Assembly (NCBI RefSeq): GCF_000234665.1
Contig: NC_018330.1
Location: forward strand, 803,274-867,273
Length of the DNA: 64,000 nt
Source: Leishmania mexicana MHOM/GT/2001/U1103
Lineage: Eukaryota; Euglenozoa; Kinetoplastea; Trypanosomatida; Trypanosomatidae
Direction: 5' to 3'
The notes beneath the pieces were generated by a model. The model did no database searches and was not told the DNA's origin. It saw only the letters and a list, made by a program, of their open reading frames with translations. The position numbers were made by a program, and so were the translations under genes. Positions 52,503 through 62,600 of this stretch are shown here, piece after piece (the first letter of the stretch is position 1; each line of letters opens with the position of its first letter).

Positions 52503-53702
52503 GCAGCGGAGGCATACGATGAAGTCCCGTTCCCCCTTTTCCCTTGCCTTGTGTGGAGGAGGGAGGGGGAGAGCCAGGCGGGGGGAGGAGGAGGCGTTGG
52601 TGATATATTTACGCTCGCGCGCGCGGTAGCCGGTGCGCGCTCGACCTTGGCAGCTGCCGCCGTCACACGTCTGCACACACGCACCCACACACTCCCGTGC
52701 CGCAGCTGTGAAATTCTTTTTTCCCGTGCTACTTATTCTGCGTGCCGCGTGAAAGTGCTTGCGTATGGTGCTGCTGCTGCTTAGCAGGTTGCATGCGCGT
52801 GTGCGGGTACGGCTTGTCTTCCTGCATGTCACTCTTTCTCTCTGGGCCCACACGAACAATCTTAGCGCGACGCACGTGTCCCCTTAGCCGTTTGTGGGTT
52901 GGCGGCCACGTGCAGTGATGCATATGGGCGCCAGTGTGCTTGTGTGCGTGCCTTGTTTCCCTCAACTCATTTTTACCTGCATTTTACAGCTGGCTGCTCG
53001 GTGCGCTGCTGCTTTCTCTTCGCCCCCTCGCTTGGAGGGGGGCGGTGGCGGAGCATTGTACATGATTTCTACATTGTTTATAGGTGCACTGCGCTTGCGC
53101 CGCCTTTTGTTTCTCGTCGTGCCTGTGCCTGTGTGAGTGTGGAGGGAGACAGGCATAGGCACAGGCACCCGCACTCATGCGGTGCCACAATCCCGCCCGC
53201 AGCGGTAGTGAGCGTTCCAAGGTTGCGTCTCTCTCTCTCTCGCACTGTGTGCCCCCCCTCCCCCACCACTTGACACGCCGCTCAGCGACGCTATATGGTC
53301 CTTGACGTCTGCATACTCGACCGCCTCTCCTCCCTCGCAACACTTACTCTTGGCCTCTCAGCCGGTTCCTTCCCCAAGAACAGTGTCAGCTTCTGTGCAT
53401 GTGCAGGTGCGCACGCAAACACGCCAACCTTCCCACACACGTGTGTCCAGTGCGTGCCGGTGACTCAGTGCCACCGGCACCAACGCGGCCGCCCCAGCCT
53501 TGGTTAACACCACAAAGACATCCACATCTCGAAGTCGAGGGGGGTGGCGCGTGCTCGACGACAGCACGCTGACAGGGGGAGCGTGAGTAAGTGACAGCGA
53601 GCCCGTCGCGCAACACAGAAAAAAGGTGCGAACGAAGGGCAGAGAGTGCGGCGCCAGACTTATCTGCGAAGCCCGCTATTCAATTTGTTTTCTGTCTGAA
53701 CC
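52503..53702 (+). other. 1.2-kb spacer with a hairpin
   Basis: This spacer is non-coding. It has a G-rich stretch near 52555-52595, CT-rich tracts, and an inverted repeat at 53119-53168. No ORF was supported. Confidence 0.6.
53119..53168. repeat. Inverted repeat, possible RNA hairpin
   Basis: The 12-bp arm gtgcctgtgcct (53119-53130) is an exact reverse complement of 53157-53168. Four more pairs, two of them G-U, extend the stem inward to leave an 18-base loop. It lies between the Sec1 and mS34 genes, so it would be in an untranslated region of one of those mRNAs. Confidence 0.7.
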
Positions 53703-54506
53703 ATGCGGGGCCGCACGCTGACGCTGTTGGCCCGCGATGCTCTGAACGGGGGCAGCTCCATGACCTTGGGCAGCAAGGGCATGCGCCCCTCCCCGGAGGC
53801 ACATCGTCGACGAATGCCGTGGACGGCAGCCAAGGAATACGTGCCCGGCGTCGTCTTGAACAGCAAGGAAAAACTCGTCTTGGATGGGACGCAGCTGGTG
53901 GAGCTCGACCACATCGACCGCGCCTCGCAGGTGGACCCGCTTGAGGTGCTGAAGGCCGCCGTGGCAACACGTGCCTACAACACGTCTACCGGCTTCAACA
54001 TCTTCCAGCTCGCCTCGCAGACGCGCTTCCATGGCCGTGGTCAGAAATTCTATCGCGAGGAGTGGCGGCAGGGCACCTATGAGAAGTACGTTACTTTAGC
54101 CGCCATCGACTTTGATCGAGAGGGCAGCAAAGGCACGGCGTACGGCTACATCACATTCCATGGCGAGTCCACCACCCGACCCGTTGAAATCAACCACGCC
54201 GACACACCGGGTTGGCAGATGGACTTCGACGAAGCCGCCGCCGTCCCGTTTGACGCCGCCGTGCCGCCGCCGCCGAGCATCGGCACGGAAGTCCCGGTAG
54301 ATCCCTCCACGTACAGGCTGAAGGCATACCCCTTTTACGATGCACCAAATCCGCCGGAGTTTGTAGAGCGGCTGCTCAAGGATCGCGGTGTATTGCCAGA
54401 CTTGCCAATGAACGCCTCGACACCCGCAGAAAACGCGGCGGCCGCCTCCGCAGACGGCGCACGCGCGGACGGCTCGCATCACTACGAGTCGAAGGGCAGC
54501 GTTTAA
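53703..54506 (+). CDS. Probable mitochondrial small-subunit ribosomal protein mS34
   Basis: This gene encodes 267 aa. The N-terminus (MRGRTLTLLARDALNGGSSM) is basic and lacks acidic residues until later, like a mitochondrial import signal. The centre has FNIFQLASQTRFHGRGQKFY, then YVTLAAIDFDREGSKGTAYGYITFHGE and EINHADTPGWQM. This order, aromatic-rich and with a [K/H]G-x-A-[YW]G-x-x-TF-x-G core followed by a Trp, resembles the mS34 (MRPS34) family of the mitochondrial ribosome. mS34 helps hold the body of the small subunit. The C-terminus is Ala/Gly-rich and likely disordered. The family call is from recalled similarity to the human protein and is moderately sure. Confidence 0.7.
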   Translation: MRGRTLTLLARDALNGGSSMTLGSKGMRPSPEAHRRRMPWTAAKEYVPGVVLNSKEKLVLDGTQLVELDHIDRASQVDPLEVLKAAVATRAYNTSTGFNIFQLASQTRFHGRGQKFYREEWRQGTYEKYVTLAAIDFDREGSKGTAYGYITFHGESTTRPVEINHADTPGWQMDFDEAAAVPFDAAVPPPPSIGTEVPVDPSTYRLKAYPFYDAPNPPEFVERLLKDRGVLPDLPMNASTPAENAAAASADGARADGSHHYESKGSV

Positions 54507-55889
54507 GGCGCGCACAAGGGAAGAAAAACATCGACAACGATGCGTCCGCTGTGCCGTCATTCGGGCTCCCCCACCCCTCCTCTGACCTCTGCCCAGCTCA
54601 GCACTTCGTCCTCTTACTTCCGTGTTATGGCATGTCGTCATCAGCGGCAGCGGCTGTGGACTCCATTGCTGTTGGTGGCCTCACAACGGTGCTAGTTTCC
54701 CCGGTGCACGAGAGGAGGGGCCGTCGCCCGCCACCCGCAGATACGAACAGAAGATTACAGCGTCCTTTGCGTTCTCTCGATCGTGTTGGGAGGACCACCT
54801 TGCCATCGTAGTGTCTTCGCCCTCATGTGCCGTGCTCCTTCTGTGGCTCGTGTGCTGTTTCGTTAAACGGCTAGGGATTTGGTGGGCGGTGCTGCACACC
54901 TGACACGAGTGTGGCGCACAGACATTTCCGGTTTACTAGGAGAGGAAAGGGGAAAGGGTTGGTCGTCATCCGGGTCGTTGTGCGTACGTGCCGCATGTGA
55001 AGGCGAAAGAGTGCGTTGGTCTGCCTCTAACGGATGTGGTCATGGGGGTGGAATGGAGGGCGATGAGGGACACCTTGTGGTGTCAGTGGGCCCCCTTCCA
55101 TGCGTGCGCCAACGTGTGTGTGTGTGTGTGTGTCTGGGTAGTGCGTCGCACTACCGACAACTGACTCGCGCCCACGCACACACGTAGGCAAGTGCGCCGG
55201 ATGCCACACTATCTCGTTCACAAAGTAATAGAAACGCAACGAATCCGCGCGGTCACCCACTTCATGCGGCGCCCACTCCGCCCTTCCACCGAATCTCGTC
55301 GTTGCGTGCGGGAGACGAGCACTCTTTTCTTCTCTTTTCCTGCGCTGTCGCAGTGCGGTGCCCCACTGGCCATTGCCGCGACATACCGCACCGCAACGAA
55401 GAGGATGCACAACTGCATGCATGCGCAACGTCAGCGATGACGGTGGTAGCAACACCTTTTTGTGCACACGCCCGGCCCCCTCTCTGCCACCATGTCGGCG
55501 CGCATCTGTGCATTGCGACACCCCATTCCCACGTGCCTGCATACCTCTGCTCTCCCCTTCCCAAACACGCACACATGCACTTGCTATCAAATGCCCCCAC
55601 CCGCTTCTGTGCACCGTCCACGCGTTCGCATGGCACCGTCCCACACAGCGCTCGCAGGGACGCGCACACTCCCTCGCGCACGATTCTAACGTCACCTCTC
55701 CCAGCCATCACTTGCTTCAACATCCGCCCCGCACCAACTCACACATGCCACCCCATTCCCCACCACCACGCAGGGCGCCGTCTCAAGCCAGCGACTGGGG
55801 TTCGAAGTCGGCGAAGAGCCTGCTCAAAGCGCATGTCGTTTCAGCGACGTGACCCCGACGCCAAACAACGTCGGCCTCCACGGCGACCT

Positions 55890-56220
55890 GCGCGTGGCAA
55901 ACGTGCCGTGCGCTTTCGCGGGCGGGTCCGCGCGGTGTTGCCGGCGTTCTGGCGGCCGGGCTCGGCGCGCTCCCGGGGCGGGGCTTTCTGGGCCGCCTCG
56001 CCGGGCCGCCCATTCCCCTCGTGGGCGGCGGCCCGTGCTCCGTGGGGCTCCCCGGCCGTCTTTCCTCCGTGGGGGAGGAGGGCAGGCTCGGCGGGGGCGC
56101 TCGCTGTTGGCGCACGGGGGGCCCCCGGCTCCGCACCGCCCCAGGCCCCCCCCGCAGGGAAAGCCGCCGCAGCGGGACGGAGGCGGCGCCAAACCCCGCC
56201 CCTACCAAGCCACGCACCCC
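55890..56220. other. Extreme GC block (about 81% over 55921-56220)
   Basis: I counted 243 G or C in the 300 bases of 55921-56220. The block has G- and C-runs but no clear tandem repeat. A degenerate retroposon remnant such as SIDER is possible but I could not match one. Confidence 0.7.
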
Positions 56221-56242
56221 CCACCCCAGAAAACCCTTACGG

Positions 56243-56285
56243 ACTCTCTTTCCCTTCTCTTCCCAATTCGCAATTCTCACCGAAG
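56243..56285 (+). promoter_or_regulatory. Candidate trans-splice acceptor for the omega-amidase gene
   Basis: A CT tract at 56243-56262 is followed by the first AG at 56284-56285, giving a 56-nt 5' UTR before the ATG at 56342. Confidence 0.5.
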
Positions 56286-56341
56286 CGGCAATTACAACTT
56301 CCAAAAGAAAACGCCAGCATTAACCCTTTTTCTTGCCCCAA

Positions 56342-57181
56342 ATGGCGTCTGTTCTGCCCGTGACTCTTTGCCAAATGGCTGTCACGCGTGAAAAAGCAGT
56401 CAATATCAAAAAGGCTGTCACGATGATAACTGAAGCTGCGAAGCGGGGCAGCAAGCTGGCTGTCTTACCCGAGTGCTTCAACTGCCCGTATGGCACCCAA
56501 TATTTCGACGAGTACTCTGAGGCCCTTGCGCCAGGCAATGAAACATTTGATGCGATGTCCCAGTGCGCCAAGGAGAACAGCATCTGGATCGTTGCTGGTA
56601 GCATCCCCGAAAAGTCAGCTGACGGAAAATTATTCAATTCGAGCATGACGTTTGGATCGGATGGTGCGCTGAAACACGTGCACCGCAAGGTGCACCTGTT
56701 CCGCATCAACACGGACACCGTTCGCTTCGACGAGGGCGAAGTGCTCAGTGCTGGAAATGATGCCACTGCCATCTCGCTGGACGAGAACGTAAAGTTTGGT
56801 GTTGCTATTTGTTTCGACATCCGATACCCCTTCCTGGCGTGGAAATACGCTGAGCAAGGAACTTCCTTCATTGTGTACCCCGGTGCCTTTAACATGGTGA
56901 CCGGCCCGATGCACTGGCAGCTGGCAGCGCGCGCTCGCGCTGTGGACAACCAGCAGTATGTTTTCTTGTGTTCCCCTGCCCGCGATACCTCCGCGGAGTA
57001 CGTGGCATGGGGGCACTCCATGGTGGTAGATCCCTTCGGAAATGTTCTCTCGGAACTGGATGAAAAGGAGGGGTTTGTTGATTGGAAGGTAGACCTCAGC
57101 GTTATTGAAGATACGCGCGACCGAATTCCCATCCTGAAAGGCGTGCGTGACGACCTCTACACCCTACACTGGAAGAAGTAG
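56342..57181 (+). CDS. NIT2: Omega-amidase (NIT2-type nitrilase superfamily)
   Basis: This gene encodes 279 aa, matching human NIT2 (276). The carbon-nitrogen hydrolase triad is visible: Glu44 in LAVLPECFN, Lys116 in HRKVHLF, and Cys157 in VAICFDIRYP. The segment YPGAFNMVTGPMHWQLAARA, followed by RAVDNQQYVFLCSPARD, is typical of omega-amidase and separates it from other nitrilases. The enzyme hydrolyses alpha-ketoglutaramate and alpha-ketosuccinamate to alpha-ketoglutarate or oxaloacetate plus ammonia, closing the glutamine/asparagine transamination route. It is probably cytosolic or mitochondrial; no clear targeting signal was seen. GC content is about 50% at its start, well below most coding regions here, and codon use is less G/C-ending. 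It sits just after an extreme GC block. The start at 56342 gives the usual family N-terminus. Confidence 0.92.
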   Translation: MASVLPVTLCQMAVTREKAVNIKKAVTMITEAAKRGSKLAVLPECFNCPYGTQYFDEYSEALAPGNETFDAMSQCAKENSIWIVAGSIPEKSADGKLFNSSMTFGSDGALKHVHRKVHLFRINTDTVRFDEGEVLSAGNDATAISLDENVKFGVAICFDIRYPFLAWKYAEQGTSFIVYPGAFNMVTGPMHWQLAARARAVDNQQYVFLCSPARDTSAEYVAWGHSMVVDPFGNVLSELDEKEGFVDWKVDLSVIEDTRDRIPILKGVRDDLYTLHWKK

Positions 57182-57714
57182 TTGCCACATCTTTTTGCTG
57201 TTTTCCTTTGCTTGATTGTAGTGTAAGGTGCTCCTCTCAGTACCTTTGTATCGTTTTTTTTTCTTTCCCTCTTTAATTTCATTGTATATCACTTACACGC
57301 GTTCTTGTGCGTGCAATCGATTCGCAGATCGAAAAAAAAGCCCCCCCAAATGGCCCCTTCGTATTTCAATTAGTGAGATGCAAAAGAACAACAGAAAAAG
57401 AGTCTAGAGTGCAGAGTGAGTAAGTACCGTAAGGCTTATCCACAGTCTACACCCACAGTCAAAGTAAAGTTGAGTATTCATGCCTTCTCTTTGTACGTCG
57501 CTTGCACATCTTTGAGTGAGGAGCGCTAAAGTGACGGTTAAAAGCTGATTTCAGCATGTTGGGATTTGCCTTCGTCTAAATGGTGATCCTTTTGCTTGCA
57601 GTTTTGGTTGACCGACCCACCCTTTTCTACACACCCACACACCCACACACTCACGCGCTTCTGTGGCGCACCAACGACTTTCTTGGATGTGTGTGGAAAA
57701 TAAAGCCGTTAGCC
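57182..57714 (+). other. AT-rich spacer
   Basis: This spacer is non-coding and AT-rich for this genome, with A- and T-runs (57255-57264, 57334-57341). It contains the splice acceptor candidate at 57587-57601. Nothing else was recognised. Confidence 0.6.
57587..57601 (+). promoter_or_regulatory. Candidate trans-splice acceptor for the 57715 gene
   Basis: A T-rich tract ends in GCAG at 57598-57601, giving a 113-nt 5' UTR before the ATG at 57715. This puts the upstream GTG-like extension outside the coding region. Confidence 0.5.
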
Positions 57715-58932
57715 ATGCTTCGGCGCGCACAGCGCTTGGCGCTTTCGTGCGCACTATCAACTCGCCGAAGCACGCACGCATTGAACATATCAGACTCCGC
57801 CGCTCTGAATCGCTCACAGTCCGACCAACGGTTGGTGCAGCCCGCTGAGATTGTCAGGGAAACAGTGCACCCGAGCAAAGCCGAAGATGCACTGAAAAAT
57901 AGTAGCGTCGACCCAGAGGATGTGAATGTGATGAGCAAGAGGGATATCGAGTGCATTGAGTTGCGCAAGCTCCAGTACATGCACTCGCAGGACGGACCAT
58001 TTATCGGTTCGCGGACGAAAGACAGTACACCGGATCAAGTAAGCTTCCGAAAACGTAGACACATCGTTCGAGTTCCTCAACCGGAGTTGGAGTACCGTCC
58101 AAACGAAACATCATTTAGGCGCCTCCCAAAAAACTACATCCTCCCCAATGAGTTCGAGCTTCGCGTACTTTATCCGATGTCGACAAGCCTAAAGATCATC
58201 GAAGGAAAAGCAGACTGCGTCGATCACAGTGCATTCGACATTGACGAAGATCCATCGCCCATCGCATACAGTATGATAGCGCCGCCAGATTGGAAGCCGG
58301 ATATGGAGTACCCATATATGGTTGTGCTCCCCGATCACCGCGGCATTCCGCGTGACTTTGAGGATGTGTGCGCCAACTTTTTCGAGCGTCCCTCTCATTA
58401 CGAGTTGATGGCTCAGCAAAGGTGGGTCATTCTCTCCCCCGTTGTGAACCTTCGACATAATATGCATGTTCCTGTGGAGGGGGTGGTGGCGAGATTTTGC
58501 GACTGGGTGAAGGACAACTTCCGCGTCGAGAATGGGAGGGTGCATCTTTTCGGCAAAGGCAACGGTGGCTATGTTGCACTGCGAACCGTGCTGGAGCACA
58601 AAGACGTAGCCCTTAGTGTCACTGCCATCCTAGGCCGCAGCGGCTCGCCTTTTAGGCCATTCGATCGAGCACAAGATAAGGTGAAGAACTACAATGGTGT
58701 TCACAGTCTTGTGTATGTGCCTGGGCTGCTGAGGAAGCAAGACTGGTACTACAAGTTCAAGTTCATGCTGGACATGGCACGGGTGCGCCCACCTCTTAGG
58801 AATATTCATTTTGCTGATGTACGGGATCATCAAGTGTACTATGCCATTAATCCACAGGAGTTTTGGAACCACATGCAGTATTTTCGTAAGTACAACATGC
58901 GGATGATTACAGAGAGTGGCTATTCCATTTAG
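57715..58932 (+). CDS. Mitochondrial alpha/beta-hydrolase-like protein
   Basis: This gene encodes 405 aa from the ATG at 57715. The first residues (MLRRAQRLALSCALSTRRSTHALN) are Arg/Ser/Ala-rich without acids and look like a mitochondrial presequence, which supports this start over longer open frames. The C-terminal half resembles the alpha/beta-hydrolase (esterase/PHB-depolymerase) layout: APPDWKPDMEYPYMVVLPDHRG, then WVILSPVVN, then RVHLFGKGNGGYVALRTVL where the nucleophile elbow should be. The elbow reads GKGNGG, not GxSxG, so the catalytic Ser is missing. A late ADVRDHQVYY could stand at the usual Asp/His region. This suggests a non-catalytic, perhaps structural, mitochondrial protein. 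GC is about 47% in a sample, unlike most genes here. Function is not known from sequence. Confidence 0.75.
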   Translation: MLRRAQRLALSCALSTRRSTHALNISDSAALNRSQSDQRLVQPAEIVRETVHPSKAEDALKNSSVDPEDVNVMSKRDIECIELRKLQYMHSQDGPFIGSRTKDSTPDQVSFRKRRHIVRVPQPELEYRPNETSFRRLPKNYILPNEFELRVLYPMSTSLKIIEGKADCVDHSAFDIDEDPSPIAYSMIAPPDWKPDMEYPYMVVLPDHRGIPRDFEDVCANFFERPSHYELMAQQRWVILSPVVNLRHNMHVPVEGVVARFCDWVKDNFRVENGRVHLFGKGNGGYVALRTVLEHKDVALSVTAILGRSGSPFRPFDRAQDKVKNYNGVHSLVYVPGLLRKQDWYYKFKFMLDMARVRPPLRNIHFADVRDHQVYYAINPQEFWNHMQYFRKYNMRMITESGYSI

Positions 58933-59671
58933 TGGCTACAGACTATACACCAAACGAGCGAGAGTTTTTGGGAGACCTCATTTTTTGCCGTTTTTTTATC
59001 GTTGCGTGTGTGTCGAGGCTGAGAGTTTATGATGCGGGAATCATGGATATTTTGGACGTATACCGTTGCCTTAGCGTAACGTTTTCCCCGCGTTCTTTTG
59101 CAGTGTTTTCCACAGTTTCCAGCTTTTCAATGCTCGCAAATAGACTCCAAACACAAAATAGAAAATATATACATGGCCGCTACGCATCTTTTATTCATCG
59201 GACCGCGACATGCATGGGGGTGTGGGTCATCTTCTCCCTTACGGGCACCGCTGCGTTAGTTGCACGGTCGGTAGCTTTCAAGCCGCACGCGACTCTTCTG
59301 ATTTCATTCTGACTGCCTCACCGACTGCCGAGGCCTTTCAATCCGCCAGGATCTCTTTTCTCATTATCTTCCCTCACGCTCGTGCTTTGACGCGCGTGCC
59401 AGATCTTCAGGTGTGCGTGTACGCACTCTCATTATTCCTTTTCTGTTCCTTTTATTATTATTCACGGAGCAGTCCCTGCTATAGAAATCTTCCCAGGTGA
59501 AGAAGGCAACAAGAACAGGCGCACTGCTTGTTCCTCCTCCCATTTTTTTTCCTGCTGCTTGTCGGTCGTCACGTGCACTTGATCAGGCAGCGCTATCACG
59601 AAGGCTGAGAGAAGCCGAGCAACGTCTGAGAGGAGACGCAAACACATAGACCGTACACTGTTCATAGAACC
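58933..59671 (+). other. 0.74-kb AT-rich spacer
   Basis: This spacer is non-coding and relatively AT-rich, with T-runs at 58981-58999 and 59546-59554. A splice acceptor candidate lies at 59529-59586. The open frames in it lack coding character. Confidence 0.6.
59529..59586 (+). promoter_or_regulatory. Candidate trans-splice acceptor for the coiled-coil gene
   Basis: A pyrimidine tract at 59529-59560 is followed by the first AG at 59585-59586, giving an 85-nt 5' UTR before the ATG at 59672. Confidence 0.5.
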
Positions 59672-62600
59672 ATGCTGGGCTACGAGGGTCGCTGCGTCCT
59701 TCTGGACGACGCCGACGAATGGGTGAATATTCCATTTGTGGTACGCGAGTTTATGAAACAGCTGAATGACGAAGCGCAGGCATCGCGTGCCGTTGTGGAG
59801 ATGCTACGTCAAGAGCAGAAAGAGACAAATCTGCTACTCCGTCGAGTGATGCAAAAGCAGGCGGATCTAGAAATCGACAACACACGTAACATAATGTCAC
59901 TGAATCACCACGTTTCCAGAGTTGCCCACAACTCCACTGAGAAGCGGCACACGGAGCAGATTCACTATCTGCGCAAAAAGGGAGATAGACTCGAGGACAA
60001 GATGCAGCACCTTTCTGCACATATAGAAGAGCTATCGAAGTCAGCCCTCTCCTCCATCAGTACCGGAAACGCCTTTGATGAGTTGAAAGGACTTGTCACT
60101 TCTCTGACCACTAAGGCGGAAACGACGGAGATACTACTCAAGGATCACCTTGACGCTTGCACAGTGGGCCTCCGGCCCACTGAATCGCTGGTTGACTCAG
60201 CGGTGTTGGCGTCTGTCACAGACGCGCAAAAAGCGCTCAAGTGCGAGCTGGGTGTCTACAGTACACAGCAAAGAAGTCTGGAGAAGAGCGTTGGGTTTCT
60301 CCGAGAAGCTTCTAGCTCTCAAAAGGAGGAAAGTAGCAGAGTTCGCGGCATATGCGAGGAGTTATCGCAGATTGTGGAGGCCAATCAAAAGACAAGCAAA
60401 GAGCGTCTCACATCGTGCTTTAATACGGTGGAGAAACTCGAGAGTCTGTGCGCCGCTCAGCACGCCGAGCTGGAGGTGCGTATGAGGCGTACAGAGGATA
60501 CCTGTCTTGGGAGCGAGTCCAGATCGCGAGAGGAAGCCAAATCTCTCTATGCCGAACTTCGAGGTCTTGTCAAGGAGGACCATACCGAAACGCAGCAGCG
60601 CTGTCACGAATTGGCAGAGGAGTTGCGCACGGTAAAGGAGCAGGAGCGGCGCCTGACGGAGCAGCTGGCAACTGCAAACCACGAGACCGAGGCACTCACG
60701 CAGCGTGCCGTGAAGCAGATGAAAGACATTTCTGTGCGTCTTGATAGTGTGGAGACGGGGGTGGAGCAGCTTGGTTCCACCTTTGTGACTCGCCACGACC
60801 ATCAGAAGGAGCAGCGGCAGACTCAGGACGCGCTTGAAGCAATCAGGACCTCGGTAGCAGACACTGTGGCAACCTTTCAGACACAGGTGCAGCAGCTCGC
60901 CACTTCCGTCAAGACGATGCGGACGGAGCAAATGGAAGATAATGATTGGCTGCATAACGAGCTGGGCCGCATCGGCACGATGGTGGGCTACGCGTCGCAA
61001 CAGCGTGAAAAGCAGGAGCGGCAAGTGACATCCTTGTGCGAAATTGTGCATAATCTCTCGGTCGCTGTGGAGGGGCTTGAGAAGGGGTGCGGCATCGCTG
61101 TGGCACCCCCTCCAGCGCCCGCTGTCCCACCAGCGCAAGCGAACGCACCAGAGAGTTGTACAACCGTTGGGATCCCAGCGGCGTGGGAAACGTGGCGGTC
61201 GACCTTTGTGAAGGATGTGGAGGAGAGGATCACGGCGGCTGTGTCACCGAACTCACAGCCCCACGCGTCGCCGCTTGTACTTGAGCGCGTGTCTCAGCAG
61301 CTGAACGAGCTGACTGCGAAGGTGGACGGTGGCGCCAAGTATACACAGGCCATCGTGTCGCAGCAGGTGGATCAGATGCGGAGCACAGTGAGAGATGAGG
61401 TGACGCATCAGCTGCAGTCGCACGTAGCATTGCGCGAAGTGACGCCAGCGTTGGTTGACGTGGAGGCTGTGAAGCGCCGCGTGGCGGGGATCGAGCTGAG
61501 CCTGCAGACGCTGTCGACACGCGCTGAGCGATGGCTCACGGACACTGAAGCCGGAAGCCTCTCCTCCACGAACTCCTTAGTTCAGCGTGTTCTCCTGGTC
61601 GAGGAGGCGATAGACGGCTTCAAGCGCCGGCTACTGGAGCTCGGCGAGCACGTGATGAGTGTTGACCAGCGGAGCAGCCAACTTGCCCGCGGCGCCCATG
61701 AGATGGAAACACAGCTGCACGACCAGCAGCGCATGGCGCTCAAGCTGGGCACTGATCTGACGGCGGCGCTGGAGGGTCTGCTGCACACGGAGCAGTCTCT
61801 TTCCCGTCACCAAAACTCGACAACACTGCAGCTGTCGGAGGTGCACACGTGGCTGGAGAAGTGGAAGCGTGATGCAGCAGCGGCACCGACTGCAGCTTTG
61901 CCGTCTGTAGAGTCGCCATCGAGTGTACAAAATGGCGGTGGTGCTGCTTCCGGAATGAGCGCCGATGTCTCTCGCAGGAGTCTGAGCGCCAGTGTTGCCC
62001 AATTGGCGGAAACGGTGGAGCACCTTTCTGCGCAGGTGACTCGAATGGAGACAGAGGCACTACCAGCGCTACACGCCGATCTTGAAGCAGTGCGAAGCGA
62101 GTGTGCTGCTGCTACTGCGCGGAAAGGCGGGAGGGACGGCGTGCCTCCGCCCGCTTGCGATGCGCTACACCGAGAGGAGGTGCACGCCGCCTACGAAGAG
62201 TTCAATCGCCGCCTTGACGCTGAGGAGTCGTCACGCCGTGAAGCGGCGGCGGCAGTTTGCGCAGTGGAGGAGCGGCTGCTTGCCATAGAGAGAGATGTTT
62301 CGGAGCTATTCTCCTCTTCTCCTAACAGAGGGTCTCCACCGACTGGTGGCGCAGACTCAGCTGCCACCACGGCAGCTGTGGAACACTGCGTTGATGAGCT
62401 GGCGCGGTGCCATGAGCGACTCGACGTAGTCCAGCAGCAGCTGACTAGCAACGCGTGCCGCTGCTCCAGTGGTGTTCCGCGCGTCAGTGAAGTGGAGAGA
62501 GACGCTCACGACCAGGATGTGCATCGGCTGCAGCAGCAGCTGGGGCGGTTGCAGGAGGACATGCACGCTTTTGTGGCGTCTCAGCTGCGCACAGCGATGC

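Larger units (their letters stand above)
54507..56341 (+). other. 1.8-kb spacer with a GC-rich block
   Basis: This spacer is non-coding. The first part is ordinary, with (GT)n at about 55112-55132. From about 55890 to 56220 it becomes extremely GC-rich, about 81% over 55921-56220. It then drops to about 50% just before the omega-amidase gene. Open frames on both strands in the GC-rich part arise from the lack of A/T-rich stops and show no domain. Confidence 0.65.

Noticed and set aside
55302..56363. 353-codon + frame and 127- to 173-codon antisense frames in the GC-rich block
   Set aside because: The absence of stops follows from about 80% GC; amino acids are Ala/Gly/Arg/Pro only, and no domain is visible.
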